A stretch of DNA of 33,894 nucleotides from Anaerolineae bacterium (GCA_023382675.1 JAHDWN010000056.1:1-33894); one strand, 5' to 3'. Positions 17,931 through 27,240 are shown, counted from the first letter of the stretch. The notes: a model not told the origin generated them from the letters alone. Made by a program: numbers and translations.

Positions 17931-18974
17931 CTAAAGCCTCACACTCAGGGAGTCGGCCTGGGCCTTGATCTCGTCCCAGACGCTCGCCTCGACCGGAATG
18001 CCATCGCGCGAACGCTGCTGGGCGGTGCGATACTCCGGCTCGCCGGGCAGCAGAATTTCTTCCACGCCGGGGCGGCGGCGCGACGTTTTGACGTAACCGA
18101 CCAGGTTGCGCACGCGCTCCTGGAAGGCGTCCATCGTCGTGAACGCCTTGATGTCAATCGCCTGGATGAAGAGGCCGTTGCCTTTGCTCTCGGTCGGTTC
18201 GCCGCTGGCGCCCGCGCCGGAGAGGATGCCGCCGAGCACCTCGGTCATCAGGATCAGGCCGTAGCCCTTGTGGCCGAGCACACCGCCGAGGGGCAGCAAT
18301 GCGCCCAACGGCGGTCCGTAGAAGGCTGCGGGGTCGGTCGTCGGGTTGCCGTCGGCGTCGATGATGCTGTCAGCGGGCAGTTGTTCACCGCGGTGGCGGG
18401 CGACGCGAACCTTGCCTTCGGGCACGCTCGACGTGGTGATGTCCATCAGGATGGGGTAATCGAGGCCGCTCGGCGCGGCGAAGGCGATTGGGTTGGGCGT
18501 GAAGCGGCGGTCGATGCCGCCCCACGGCGCGACTGCCACGCCGCCGCCGTGCGAATTGACGACAGCCAGGCCGATCATGCCCTCGCGCGCGGCCATCTCG
18601 ACGTACTCGCCGAGCCGACCAATGTGCGGGCAGTTCTGGACGACGACCGCGCCTAACCCCTGCTGTGCGGCTTTGTCGATGGCGGTCTGCATCGCGGATC
18701 GCGCGGCGACCTGACCCCAGCCGAGGTTGGCGTTCAGGATGGCGGTCGTCGGCGTTTCGTGCTCGACGGTCATGTCCGCGCCGGGGCGCACTTCGCCATT
18801 GCGCACGTGATCGACGTACTGCGTGAAGCGGACAACGCCGTGCGAATCGTGGCCGACGAGATTGGCGCGCACGAGGGTTTCCGCCACCCAGGCCGATTCG
18901 TCATGCGGCGACCCAACCGCATCAAACAGCTCCGTGCCGATTTGTTGTAGCTGTTCTGCCGTAAACAAAGGCAT
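17931..18974 (-). CDS. Ldh family malate/L-lactate-type dehydrogenase
   Basis: A 347-residue member of the NAD(P)-dependent malate/L-sulfolactate/ureidoglycolate dehydrogenase family, which is distinct from classical LDH. Typical marks are GHDSHGV with H45, the catalytic HIGRLGEY with H117, FTPNPIAFAAPS and LGHKGYGL. These enzymes interconvert 2-hydroxy and 2-keto acids, including aldonate-type sugar acids. It lies between the RraA-like and isomerase genes in one operon. A role making a 2-keto acid for one of the neighbouring aldolases is plausible inference. Confidence 0.9.
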   Translation of the reverse strand: MPLFTAEQLQQIGTELFDAVGSPHDESAWVAETLVRANLVGHDSHGVVRFTQYVDHVRNGEVRPGADMTVEHETPTTAILNANLGWGQVAARSAMQTAIDKAAQQGLGAVVVQNCPHIGRLGEYVEMAAREGMIGLAVVNSHGGGVAVAPWGGIDRRFTPNPIAFAAPSGLDYPILMDITTSSVPEGKVRVARHRGEQLPADSIIDADGNPTTDPAAFYGPPLGALLPLGGVLGHKGYGLILMTEVLGGILSGAGASGEPTESKGNGLFIQAIDIKAFTTMDAFQERVRNLVGYVKTSRRRPGVEEILLPGEPEYRTAQQRSRDGIPVEASVWDEIKAQADSLSVRL

Positions 18975-19004
18975 TATTCGTTCCTTGTCTGCGCTAAGGT
19001 CAGG

Positions 19005-19775
19005 CTATTGGTCGGATGTCGATTCGGGGTAGCCTCGCTTGAACGCGTCGTAGGCGTCGATCAGCCGCTCCAGCGTGAAGTGTTCGCGGTTGCGGCAGAC
19101 CTCGATCACCGGGCGCTCCATGGCGATGATCTGGCGGCAGGCGTCCGCGAGCTTCGGGGCTGCTGCGTGCGGAATGACGAGCACGCCATGCATGTCGCCG
19201 AAGATCAGGTCGCCGGAGCGCACGAGCACGTCGCCGACCTCGACCGGCAGGTCGTAGTCGATGATGTGCGCCCACGAGTGGCCGACGACCACCTCACGCG
19301 CGAAGGCAGGGTAGCCCATCACCTCCAGCGGCGGCAGATCGCGCACGCCGCCTTCGAGCACGACGCCGACACAGCCGAGCGCCTGATGAATGCTGGCCTG
19401 GACTTCACCCCAGAGCGACCCGGCAGCCGGCGCCGGATCGATATCCTGGCCGACGGTCACACGGGGGCCGGGCACGCTCAGTACGTAGCGCCAGTAGTCC
19501 GCGCGCTCGACGTGCAGCTTGCCGCGGGCGGGTTGGCGCGCTTCGAAGATGATCGTCGTCGCGTAGCCGATCATCGGCGGCATCTGTGGGAACTGTGCCT
19601 TGATGCGCGACGATATAATGCCGTCGTTGCGATCCTGCTCGCGGAAACCGATCAGTTCGAGCGCGTTCGAGATGGTCGGCGCGTCGAACTGGCGCAGCTC
19701 TTCGAGCTGTGCGGCGGTCAGTGGGACTTCGGGGAGGTTGCTGGTCTGTGTCATCGTGATTGCTGCTCCGATCAT
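19005..19775 (-). CDS. RraA-like 4-hydroxy-2-keto-acid aldolase family protein
   Basis: A 256-residue protein of the RraA/HMG-aldolase fold. The motif EGGVRDLP carries the substrate- and metal-binding Arg-Asp pair, followed by VEVGDVLVRSGDLIFGDMHGVLVIP, typical of the family and given here as separate short elements: VEVGDVLV, GDLIFGDM, HGVLVIP. Bacterial relatives are either RNase E inhibitors or class II pyruvate aldolases and oxaloacetate decarboxylases. The catabolic neighbourhood and the N-terminal extension of about 50 residues over minimal RraA favour the aldolase role. The start overlaps the SDR stop as ATGA; an ATG 7 codons in is an alternative. Confidence 0.85.
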   Translation of the reverse strand: MIGAAITMTQTSNLPEVPLTAAQLEELRQFDAPTISNALELIGFREQDRNDGIISSRIKAQFPQMPPMIGYATTIIFEARQPARGKLHVERADYWRYVLSVPGPRVTVGQDIDPAPAAGSLWGEVQASIHQALGCVGVVLEGGVRDLPPLEVMGYPAFAREVVVGHSWAHIIDYDLPVEVGDVLVRSGDLIFGDMHGVLVIPHAAAPKLADACRQIIAMERPVIEVCRNREHFTLERLIDAYDAFKRGYPESTSDQ

Positions 19776-20563
19776 GAGTTCATGGCGCGAAGTTCGTCAT
19801 CGGTTGCGAGCGGCAGCGGGCGCAGATGCAAGCCGCCATCGACCGTGAACTCGGCACCGGTCGTGTATGGGCTGAGTTTATCCGATAGAAGCAAGACTGC
19901 CGTAGCCCCCAGTTCCTCCGTCTCGCCGAAGCGGCGCAGCGGGATCTGGCTCTTCATGATGGCTTCGGCTTCTGCCGAGATGCCCGCCGTCAGGGGCGTG
20001 AGGAAATGCCCCGGCACGAGCAGATTGACGCGGATGCCGAACGGCGCTAACTCCAGGGCGAGCGTATTCTTGAACACGCGTAGACCCGTCTTGGTGATGT
20101 GATAGGACGCTTCTTTGTACGCTTGGGTGTACTGCGCTGTCGAACCGACGATCAAAATGCTGCCCTGTCCACGCGCGATCATGTGCTTGCCGATCTCGCG
20201 GCAGGCCCAGATGCAGGCCGATAGGTTGGTATGCAGCGTCTCCAACCACGCCTCGGTCGTGATGCGCGTGACCGGCTGGTGGCGCGCCATAGCGGCGTTA
20301 TTCACGTACAGATCGAGGTGGCCGAAGTGGGCGATGGTCTGCTCGACCATCCCGGTCACTTGCGCTTCGTCGCTGACGTCGGCCTCGATGCGCAGTGTCC
20401 CCGCGCCGAAGGCCGCGATCTCGTCGCGCACCGCTTCTGCCGGGTGACGGCTGGCGATGGCGACGTTGACCCCTTCAGCGGCGAGCGCCAGCGCGATCGC
20501 GCGCCCGATGCCGCTGCCCCCGCCGGTGATGAGCGCGGTCTTGCCGCGTAAACCGGCGTCCAT
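19772..20563 (-). CDS. SDR family NAD(P)-dependent oxidoreductase
   Basis: A 263-residue classical short-chain dehydrogenase. The cofactor motif TGGGSGIG is at residues 13-20, NNAA at 88-91, catalytic S141, and the YHITK motif gives Y154 and K158. The C-terminus has the usual TGAEFTVDGG. The ATG at 20563 overlaps the ATPase stop (ATGA) and starts right before the Rossmann fold. A longer frame to 20893 would add about 110 arginine-rich residues that lie out of phase over the ATPase gene, so it is rejected. It probably oxidises a hydroxyl of the imported substrate. Confidence 0.92.
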   Translation of the reverse strand: MDAGLRGKTALITGGGSGIGRAIALALAAEGVNVAIASRHPAEAVRDEIAAFGAGTLRIEADVSDEAQVTGMVEQTIAHFGHLDLYVNNAAMARHQPVTRITTEAWLETLHTNLSACIWACREIGKHMIARGQGSILIVGSTAQYTQAYKEASYHITKTGLRVFKNTLALELAPFGIRVNLLVPGHFLTPLTAGISAEAEAIMKSQIPLRRFGETEELGATAVLLLSDKLSPYTTGAEFTVDGGLHLRPLPLATDDELRAMNS

Positions 20564-21654
20564 CAGTGTTGCTCGGCCAGTGATAGACCGGTCTGCGCAT
20601 TGAACAGATGCGTGCCGCGATGATCGAAGCGCAGATGCACACGTTCTCCTACCCGCACGGGATGGAGTGCGTCGATCATGGCCGAGAACAGCTTGTCGCC
20701 CGCACGGACGAACACCTGCTGGCGGCTGCCGAGCGCCTCGATCAGTTCGATGGTGCCGGGCACGTCGCCGGGCTGCCCCTCGTCGGCGATCTTGACCGAC
20801 TCTGGACGGACGCCCCATGTGACCGGCATCCCTGGGCCGGCGCCGGGGAAGCGATCCGGCAGCTTGAGTTCGATACCTGCCAGATCGACGCACAGCCCGC
20901 CGCCGTTGGGCTTGATCGTGCCGTCGAACATGTTCATCGTCGGCGTGCCGACGAAGTTGGCGACGAACACATTGCGCGGGTTGAAGAAGACCTCCTGCGG
21001 CGTGCCGACTTGCTGCACGTTGCCGTGATCCATGACGACGATCTTGTCGCCCAGGCTCATCGCTTCTTCCTGATCGTGTGTGACGAAGATGACGGTTGTA
21101 CCCGTCTCTTGATGGAGCCGCTTGATTTCCATGCGCAATTGGATGCGCAGCTTGGCGTCGAGGCTGCTCAACGGCTCATCCATCAGGAAGACTTCCGGGC
21201 GGCGCACCATCGAGCGAGCCAGGGCGACGCGCTGCGCCTCGCCACCGCTAACCTGGCGCGAGCTGCGCTGGAGCAAGTGCCCGACGCCGACCAGACCGGC
21301 GGCCTCTTTGACCTGGCGATCGATCTCGTCTTTGCTCAGTTTGAGCACCTGGAGCGGGAAGGCGATGTTCTCGTAGACCGTCATGCTGGGGTACATGCTG
21401 AAGTTCTGAAAGACCATGGCGACGCGCCGATCTTTGGAGGCCAGATCGGTGACGTCGCGCTCGCCGATAAAGACGTGGCCGCTATCCGGCGTTTCCAGCC
21501 CGGCGATGATGCGCATGGTCGTCGTCTTGCCGCAGCCGGACGGCCCCAGGAAGACGGCCAACTCGCCATTGTCGATCGTCAGGTTGACGTGATTGACGGC
21601 GACAGAACTCGACGACGGATATTGTTTGACCAGATCCTGCAAAACGACTTTCAT
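20563..21654 (-). CDS. MalK/UgpC-type sugar ABC transporter ATPase
   Basis: A 363-residue ATPase that energises the adjacent sugar importer. Walker A GPSGCGKTT is at 37-45, the signature reads VSGGEAQ at about 135-141 in place of LSGGQ, Walker B FLMDE is at 156-160, and the H-loop VTHD places His near 193. The region from about 240 to the end is the regulatory TOBE-type domain of the MalK group. It lies 12 bases after the inner permease gene and overlaps the SDR start. No specificity can be drawn from it. Confidence 0.95.
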   Translation of the reverse strand: MKVVLQDLVKQYPSSSSVAVNHVNLTIDNGELAVFLGPSGCGKTTTMRIIAGLETPDSGHVFIGERDVTDLASKDRRVAMVFQNFSMYPSMTVYENIAFPLQVLKLSKDEIDRQVKEAAGLVGVGHLLQRSSRQVSGGEAQRVALARSMVRRPEVFLMDEPLSSLDAKLRIQLRMEIKRLHQETGTTVIFVTHDQEEAMSLGDKIVVMDHGNVQQVGTPQEVFFNPRNVFVANFVGTPTMNMFDGTIKPNGGGLCVDLAGIELKLPDRFPGAGPGMPVTWGVRPESVKIADEGQPGDVPGTIELIEALGSRQQVFVRAGDKLFSAMIDALHPVRVGERVHLRFDHRGTHLFNAQTGLSLAEQH

Positions 21655-21666
21655 AACACGCCTTCT

Positions 21667-22488
21667 TCACTCCACCAGACCCAGCGCCAGCCCTTTGACC
21701 AACTGGCGACGGAGGATGATCGTCAAAATAATCACGGGCAGCATGATGATCAGGTTGACGGCGAACAGGTTGCCCCATTCGACACGTGCGCGCCCGACGT
21801 AGGTTGCGGCTGCGACGGGCAGCGTGCTCGTATCGCGCCCGCCCAGGATCAACGCCAGAAAGTACTCGTTCCAGGCAAAGATGAAGTTGAGCAGCGCCGT
21901 CGCGATGATCCCCGGCGTGACGACCGGCAGCACGACTTTGCGCAGCGCCTGGAGGCGGCTGTAGCCTTCGACCATGGCCGATTCTTCCATCGCGCTTGGG
22001 ATCTCGACGAAATAGCCGCGCATCATCCAGATTACGAGCGGGATCAGGAAGGTGAGGTAGGCCAGGATCAGGCCGAAGTGCGTGCCGCGCAGGTCGAACG
22101 TCTGGAAGAGAACGTAGAAGGGCAGCGCGACCACAATTGGCGGGATCATGCGCAGGGAGATCAGCCATTGCAGCAGCCCTTTGGAGCCACGGAAGCGGAA
22201 GCGCGCCAGCGCATAGGCCGCCGGGACGCCCAGGATCAGCGCGATCGTGACCGAGCCGGTGGCGATGATCAGGCTGTTGCGCAGGTGGAGCAGATTCTGC
22301 CGCTGGATGAAGACGAATTCGAAGTTTTCCAGCGTCGGCTGGAAGATCCAGATGGGCGGGCTGGAAACCCAGATGATCTGCGGCTTGAAGGCCGTTAGCG
22401 CACCGGCAATCAGCGGGATAACGATGAGCAGCGCCAGGATGCCCAGGATGACGTAGGCGCTCAAGCGCTGCCGTAATGAAATCGTCAT
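21667..22488 (-). CDS. Carbohydrate ABC transporter permease, MalG type
   Basis: A 273-residue inner-membrane permease with about six hydrophobic helices. The cytoplasmic EAA loop reads EESAMVEGYSRLQ and continues to LPVVTPGI, which contacts the ATPase. An N-terminal segment of about 20 hydrophobic residues (YVILGILALLIVIPLIAGAL) fits helix 1. It is the second of two permeases, 3 bases from its partner, and belongs to the CUT1-like group by length and motif. Confidence 0.94.
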   Translation of the reverse strand: MTISLRQRLSAYVILGILALLIVIPLIAGALTAFKPQIIWVSSPPIWIFQPTLENFEFVFIQRQNLLHLRNSLIIATGSVTIALILGVPAAYALARFRFRGSKGLLQWLISLRMIPPIVVALPFYVLFQTFDLRGTHFGLILAYLTFLIPLVIWMMRGYFVEIPSAMEESAMVEGYSRLQALRKVVLPVVTPGIIATALLNFIFAWNEYFLALILGGRDTSTLPVAAATYVGRARVEWGNLFAVNLIIMLPVIILTIILRRQLVKGLALGLVE

Positions 22489-22491
22489 GCG

Positions 22492-23427
22492 CTAGCGCCT
22501 TTCCACATCACGATAGAGGTAGCGGAACATCAGGGCGGAAATGATACCGATGACGAGGAGCATGATCATCGATCCGGCTCCCGCGCGGCTGAGCTTGTTG
22601 AAGTTGAAGGCTGTCCGGTACAGGTACAGGCTCAAGGTTTCCGTCGTGTAGGCCGGGCCGCCGTCGGTCATGACGCGGACGAGATCGAAGGTGCGGAAGG
22701 CATCGACCGTGCGCAGCAGGAGCGCCACCAGGATGACAGGGCGCAGCAGCGGCAGGGTGATGCGGCGGAAGATCGTCCATTCGGATGCGCCTTCGAGCCG
22801 CGCCGATTCGTAGGGCGCGCGAGGGAGGCCGGACAAGCCCGCGTCCATGATCAGAAAGATGAGTGGATACCACTGCCAGATATCGACCAGCATGACGGCG
22901 ATGCGCGCGGTGCTGGTCGAGGCCAGCCACGTCTGCGGCGGCAGCCCCAGGCCGGTGAGTATCCAGTTGATCAGGCCGAATAGCGGGTCGAGCATCCAGT
23001 TCCAGGTCAGGCCGACGACAATCGGCGCGATGGTCAACGGCAGCAGCAAGATCAAGCGCAGCCAGTTACGACCGGCTGTGATCCGGCGCAGCAGCAGCGC
23101 CGCGCCAAAACCGAGGACGAATGCGCCGCTGACGGTCACGAACACGTAGAGCAGGGTGTTGCCGAAGACGACGCGGTAATCCGGGTCGCTCAGCACCCAG
23201 GCGAAGTTCTCGAACAGCACGAACGGGCGCTCGCGCGAGTCGAACGTCACGCGGAAGAACGACAGCCCGGTCGAGTAGACGATAGGGTAGATGGCGACCA
23301 CGAGCACCGCGATCAGCGCGGGCGCGATGAAAAACCAGTGGACGTACTTCTGAGACATGCGGTAGAGCCACCTGCGGAATGCGCCAGCCCCGGTGGCTAC
23401 CGGCTTCACCTCTGTTGATGCAGTCAT
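22492..23427 (-). CDS. Carbohydrate ABC transporter permease, MalF type
   Basis: A 311-residue inner-membrane permease of the MalF/UgpA type. After a cytoplasmic N-terminus, the first helix is FFIAPALIAVLVVAIYPIVY. The EAA motif reads YESARLEGASEW and continues to ITLPLLRPVI. It forms the heterodimeric channel with the MalG-type permease directly downstream. The substrate-binding protein gene is 65 bases upstream in the same operon. Confidence 0.94.
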   Translation of the reverse strand: MTASTEVKPVATGAGAFRRWLYRMSQKYVHWFFIAPALIAVLVVAIYPIVYSTGLSFFRVTFDSRERPFVLFENFAWVLSDPDYRVVFGNTLLYVFVTVSGAFVLGFGAALLLRRITAGRNWLRLILLLPLTIAPIVVGLTWNWMLDPLFGLINWILTGLGLPPQTWLASTSTARIAVMLVDIWQWYPLIFLIMDAGLSGLPRAPYESARLEGASEWTIFRRITLPLLRPVILVALLLRTVDAFRTFDLVRVMTDGGPAYTTETLSLYLYRTAFNFNKLSRAGAGSMIMLLVIGIISALMFRYLYRDVERR

Positions 23428-23492
23428 AAGTCGCTCAAAAATAATCCTGGGTGACGACGGGGGCCGCCACCCAGTGGCTCAACAAAGATTGA

Positions 23493-24968
23493 TCAGCACT
23501 CCGGGCTTTCGAGGCCGAGTTCGCCGAACAGCGTGCACACGAACTGCTCGCGTTCCTCGACGCTCACGTAGTGCGCGCCGCTGTCATAATAGCCCGCGTC
23601 CTGCACGATGCGGATGACCTCGTCGTTGGCCGCCGTCATGACTTCCTCGACGGATGAACCGGCAACCGCTGCTTGCAGAGCCTGGCCGAGCGCGTTCTCC
23701 GCTTCCGGCCACCACGGCTCGGACGGACGGCCAATGCCGACCTTCATCGCTTCGAGGTTGGCGGCGAGGTGCGGAAACTGCGCGACGAGATCGGGATCGC
23801 TCAACGTGGAGATGCGGTGCCCCGCGCCGTACTGTTCCGCCAGCATCCGTTCGAACTGCTGCCCGTAGGCCAGTTGCAGGTAATCCCACGCCAGACGTTT
23901 GCGCTCCGGCGAGATGTTGGCGTTGATCATGTAGGCCGGGCCTGCCGAGAGCAGTGCACGATGCACTTCACCCGTGTCGGGGTCACGCCAGCCGGGGATG
24001 GGCGCAAAGCCCGTCACGTCGGCCACGGTCGAGGCTTCCGGATCGAGCAGCAGCGGAATAGCCCAGCTTTCGGTGCCGTACATCGCGACCTTGCCCTGCG
24101 TGAAGTTTTGCAGCACTTCGCCGAACTGGAACGACTCGCGTCCGGGCGGCTGAAGGCTCAGGAAGTCCTGGCCGGTGAAGAACGAGGCGGCATCGAAGGC
24201 GGCGGGTGTCGCGAACAGCGGGTTGAAGTCAGGGTCGAAGAAGTTGACGCCGCGCGAGAAGCCGAAGTGGATCATATAGTCGAACAAGATGTTGTTTGGC
24301 GTGCCGTAACGATAGTTGAAGCCGTACAGATCTTCATCCGGGCGGGTGAAGAACTCGCCGACTTCCTTCAGTTCGTCCCAGGTTTCCGGTACGGCCAGTT
24401 CGCGCCCGTACTGCTCCTGGAAGGCGGCCTGCTCGTCGGGGTCGCTGAACAGGTCGGTGCGGTAGGCGAACATCCCGACCGCGATCAGCGTCGGCATACC
24501 GTACCAGGTCTGATTGTGCATGGCGACCGTACCGAACGCGCGGATCGTGTAGTCTTCCGGGTGCGAGTCGCCGGGGGCGGCCATGTAGTAGGGCGCCAGC
24601 GGTTCGAGGCAGCCGAGCGCTTCGAGCGAACCAGACCAGCCATCTTCGACGAACATGATGTCATAATCGTCGCCGCCGGCAGCGCACATCGTTTGCAGCA
24701 CGGGCAGGAGCGCGCCCTGATCGTAGTTCTCGTAGATCAGGTTGACGCCAGATGCTTCAGCATAGGCGGCGTCGAAGACTTCATGCTCATAGGCCAGAAT
24801 CGGCACGACTTCGGTATTGATGATGCGGAGTTCCTGGCCTTCAAAGGGGCGGGCGCCGGTGGCGGGGTCGGTCACTTCGAACGGTTCGACCTCGGATTGT
24901 GCCATCACGCCCATGGGGACCAAGACCAAGAGCAACAAAGTGAAAACTGCCAGTCGAGTGGCTTTCAT
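23493..24968 (-). CDS. Extracellular sugar-type solute-binding protein
   Basis: A 491-residue binding protein for the adjacent importer. It has a signal peptide: basic MKATR, a hydrophobic stretch LAVFTLLLLVLVPMGV and a likely cleavage after VMA. There is no lipobox cysteine, so it is predicted secreted or loosely wall-associated rather than a lipoprotein. The body has the family-1 solute-binding pattern, with QTMCAAGGDDYDIMFVEDG near residue 95, repeated tryptophan/tyrosine clusters and a late GQALQAA helix. GGAGGG lies about 9 bases upstream of the ATG at 24968. It is somewhat longer than average for the family. The ligand is unknown. Confidence 0.93.
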   Translation of the reverse strand: MKATRLAVFTLLLLVLVPMGVMAQSEVEPFEVTDPATGARPFEGQELRIINTEVVPILAYEHEVFDAAYAEASGVNLIYENYDQGALLPVLQTMCAAGGDDYDIMFVEDGWSGSLEALGCLEPLAPYYMAAPGDSHPEDYTIRAFGTVAMHNQTWYGMPTLIAVGMFAYRTDLFSDPDEQAAFQEQYGRELAVPETWDELKEVGEFFTRPDEDLYGFNYRYGTPNNILFDYMIHFGFSRGVNFFDPDFNPLFATPAAFDAASFFTGQDFLSLQPPGRESFQFGEVLQNFTQGKVAMYGTESWAIPLLLDPEASTVADVTGFAPIPGWRDPDTGEVHRALLSAGPAYMINANISPERKRLAWDYLQLAYGQQFERMLAEQYGAGHRISTLSDPDLVAQFPHLAANLEAMKVGIGRPSEPWWPEAENALGQALQAAVAGSSVEEVMTAANDEVIRIVQDAGYYDSGAHYVSVEEREQFVCTLFGELGLESPEC

Positions 24969-25048
24969 CGCTATTTCCCTCCCGAAATATTCTTAAAAGC
25001 ATCTCATAGACCGTGATCGCGTTATTTGCGGTGTCTCCCTCCTGTTCT

Positions 25049-25855
25049 CTACGAATGGCTTGTGCCGCCATCTCTGATCGGAAGCTCACGCCGGGCGCCG
25101 AGGGAGTACGAGAACTCGTCGGCGAGCGTGCGAACTCGTTGCCCAATTTCGGGGAACCTCTCGATCATCACACGCGAACTGGGGCCGGAAATACCCATTG
25201 CCGCGATGACGTGATTGCTGTTATCCCGAATGGGTGCTGCCACACAGCGAACGCCGATGAAGGTCTCTTCGTCGTCGGTCGCGTACCCTAATTCCTGAAC
25301 ACGAGCGAGTTCTCGCCGCAGAGTATCGCTACTCGTCAGTGTGTTCGGGGTCATGGCTCTGAGTGTGAGATGTTCGATGATGGTTTCGCGCTCGACATTC
25401 GGCAGGAAGGCGACGATGGCCTTGCCCACCGCCGAGACGTAGACGGGACGGCGCAGCCCCAGCAGCGGGCCGACCGTGAGCGCCTCCAGGCTGGGCAGGT
25501 GATTGACGTAGACGACTTCATCGCCCTGCAAGACCGCCAGATTGACCGCCTCGCCAAGGTCGTCACGCAGTTGCTTGAGCCACGGAGTCGCGAGCGAAGG
25601 CCAGTGCAGGCTGGCCTGGATGGTGCTTTCCAGGGCATAGATTTTGCGACTGCTGAGGATGTATTGGTCGCTGTGCGGGTCGCGTTCGACGAAACCGTGT
25701 GCCATCAGTGTGGTCAGAATGCGGTATGCTGTGCTGCGATCCACATCGAGCGCGTCCGCCAGTGCTTTGGGGGTCAGCGAGTGTTTGGCGACGAGTTCGA
25801 GCGCCGCCAGACCGCGGGATAACGATTGGATGAGATTGGGGTCTTGTTCCATCAC
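25049..25855 (-). CDS. IclR family transcriptional regulator
   Basis: A 268-residue regulator with an N-terminal winged helix-turn-helix (LTPKALADALDVDRSTAYRI at about 27-46) and a C-terminal GAF-like effector domain with LPSLEAL, VGKAIVAFLP and GVRCVAAPIRD. IclR proteins bind palindromes as dimers and respond to small organic acids or sugar acids. It is encoded head-to-head with the Gfo/Idh/MocA unit and 80 bases ahead of the transporter genes, so it is the likely regulator of both units through the 25856-26025 region. Confidence 0.93.
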   Translation of the reverse strand: MMEQDPNLIQSLSRGLAALELVAKHSLTPKALADALDVDRSTAYRILTTLMAHGFVERDPHSDQYILSSRKIYALESTIQASLHWPSLATPWLKQLRDDLGEAVNLAVLQGDEVVYVNHLPSLEALTVGPLLGLRRPVYVSAVGKAIVAFLPNVERETIIEHLTLRAMTPNTLTSSDTLRRELARVQELGYATDDEETFIGVRCVAAPIRDNSNHVIAAMGISGPSSRVMIERFPEIGQRVRTLADEFSYSLGARRELPIRDGGTSHS

Positions 25856-26025
25856 TGTTGCAACTCGTGTCGCTTCGAGTTATGCTGTGCGCTATTCGCA
25901 CAATGCTGTGCGTATTGTACAACGAATTGTTGAGGCGTCAAGAAATTCATTTTTGGCTCTTGGACGCTCCTCTTTGCGGCAACTGAGAGGAGTGGGGCGC
26001 GGGATGAGCACGTGCAGGGGGCAAC
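25856..26025. promoter_or_regulatory. Divergent control region with nested palindromes
   Basis: This 170-base gap separates the IclR gene from the + catabolic unit and must hold divergent promoters. It contains AACTCG(8)CGAGTT at 25862-25881, TGTGCG(5)CGCACA at 25886-25902, CGCACA(4)TGTGCG at 25897-25912 and CAAC(5)GTTG at 25920-25932. The decamer ATGCTGTGCG occurs at 25882 and 25903, 21 bases apart, which puts two sites on one face of the helix. These are plausible IclR operators. AGGGGG at 26015-26020 is the ribosome site of the GTG start at 26026. Confidence 0.6.
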
Positions 26026-27195
26026 GTGAGCGAGAAGGTGCGGTTTGGTGTGATCGGCTGCGGGGTGGCGGCATGGATGGGGCATCTGCCGTGGATCTGG
26101 AGTCACCCGCAGGCAGAGCTGGTCGCCGCTTGTGATACCGACATGGCGCGGGCGCGGCAGGCGCAAGAACGATACAACGCCACTATTGCGACAACCGATC
26201 ATCATGAGCTGTTGACGCGCGAGGACATCGACGCCGTGTGCATCTGCACACCGCCGGGGTCGCACGCGCCGCTGACGATTGAGGCATTCGAACACAAGAA
26301 GCACGTGCTGCTGGAAAAGCCGATGGGGCGCAGCCTGGACGAATGCCGGACGATGATCGTGGCGGCGCGGCGCAGCGGCAGGTTCCTGATGATGGGGCAC
26401 GAGAAGCGCTTCAATCTGGCGTTCGAGCGCGTGCGGCAGATCATTGAGCAAGGCACGATTGGCGAGGTTTTCTACCTCGTCGTGCATTGGGGCGCATCGG
26501 TCAAGCTGGCGCCGGAGCGCATGATCCCGGCGGGCTACCGCGAGAACTACGAGTGGCGCTGGAAAGACCCGAACGTGGGCGGCGGTATCCTCCAGGATCA
26601 TCTGCCGCACTACGTCGATCTGTGGCGCTGGTGGACGGGTGCCGAGGTCGAGTCCGTTTACGCCGAAGTCCAGAACATCACACGCGATTATCTCAATCGA
26701 CCCGACATCGGCCTGTGGGAAGATTTCGGCACGGTTATGATGCGCTTCGGCAATGGGGCGGTCGGTGTCTTCAACACGGGTACGGTCGGGCGCGGCCTAT
26801 CGCCGATTTTGCACATCGGTTCGCAGGTCGGCGAGTGGTCGGAGTTCGGCTACATCTTCGGCACGCGCGGGCAGATCACGTTCGATATGCCGCCGTGGGA
26901 CTCGCCGGAGAACGGTCGCATCATGGTCTGGTCGCTGGATGAGGCCGCTGGGCGCGGCTGGTACCAGGTCGAGATGCCCGACCCACGCCGATCACCGGGC
27001 GGCCCTCTTTCTCCGGCCACCAACGAGAATTACATGTTCTACCGGCAGATCGATCACTTCGTACGCGCCATCCAGAGCGGGACGCCACCGGGAGTCGGCG
27101 GCGGTGATGGTGTCGCGACGTTAGCGGTCGTCGACGCGGTCTACGAATCGCAGCGCGGCGGCCAGAGAGTGCTCGTGCAGCCGCCTACAATCTAG
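26026..27195 (+). CDS. Gfo/Idh/MocA family oxidoreductase
   Basis: A 389-residue NAD(P)-dependent dehydrogenase or related enzyme of the Gfo/Idh/MocA superfamily. The Rossmann motif is GVIGCGVAA at the N-terminus, ICTPPGSH follows, and the EKPMGRS motif carries the conserved lysine-proline pair near residues 97-99. HLPHYVDLWRWW supplies the conserved catalytic-region histidine. Members oxidise cyclic polyols, sugars and sugar derivatives. The start is GTG at 26026 with AGGGGG 5 bases upstream. It opens the + unit, divergent from the IclR gene. Confidence 0.93.
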   Translation: MSEKVRFGVIGCGVAAWMGHLPWIWSHPQAELVAACDTDMARARQAQERYNATIATTDHHELLTREDIDAVCICTPPGSHAPLTIEAFEHKKHVLLEKPMGRSLDECRTMIVAARRSGRFLMMGHEKRFNLAFERVRQIIEQGTIGEVFYLVVHWGASVKLAPERMIPAGYRENYEWRWKDPNVGGGILQDHLPHYVDLWRWWTGAEVESVYAEVQNITRDYLNRPDIGLWEDFGTVMMRFGNGAVGVFNTGTVGRGLSPILHIGSQVGEWSEFGYIFGTRGQITFDMPPWDSPENGRIMVWSLDEAAGRGWYQVEMPDPRRSPGGPLSPATNENYMFYRQIDHFVRAIQSGTPPGVGGGDGVATLAVVDAVYESQRGGQRVLVQPPTI

Positions 27196-27240
27196 AAGAA
27201 ACCTATCGTTAGCGCCTACGGGCATTGTCTGAGGAGAAAA

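Noticed and set aside
19008-20102. 364-codon + frame over the RraA-like and SDR genes
   Set aside because: Antisense to two motif-complete genes that overlap by ATGA in one operon.
20564-20893. Longer N-terminus for the SDR
   Set aside because: The extra 110 residues are arginine-rich and overlap the ATPase gene out of frame; the Rossmann motif begins right after the ATG at 20563.
20608-22398. 596-codon + frame antisense to the transporter genes
   Set aside because: Lies opposite clear ABC ATPase and permease genes; its protein is low-complexity and rich in Asp, Gln and Arg, the usual mirror of GC-rich coding DNA.
23673-25016. 447-codon + frame antisense to the solute-binding protein
   Set aside because: Opposite a gene with signal peptide and family motifs; no recognisable domain of its own.
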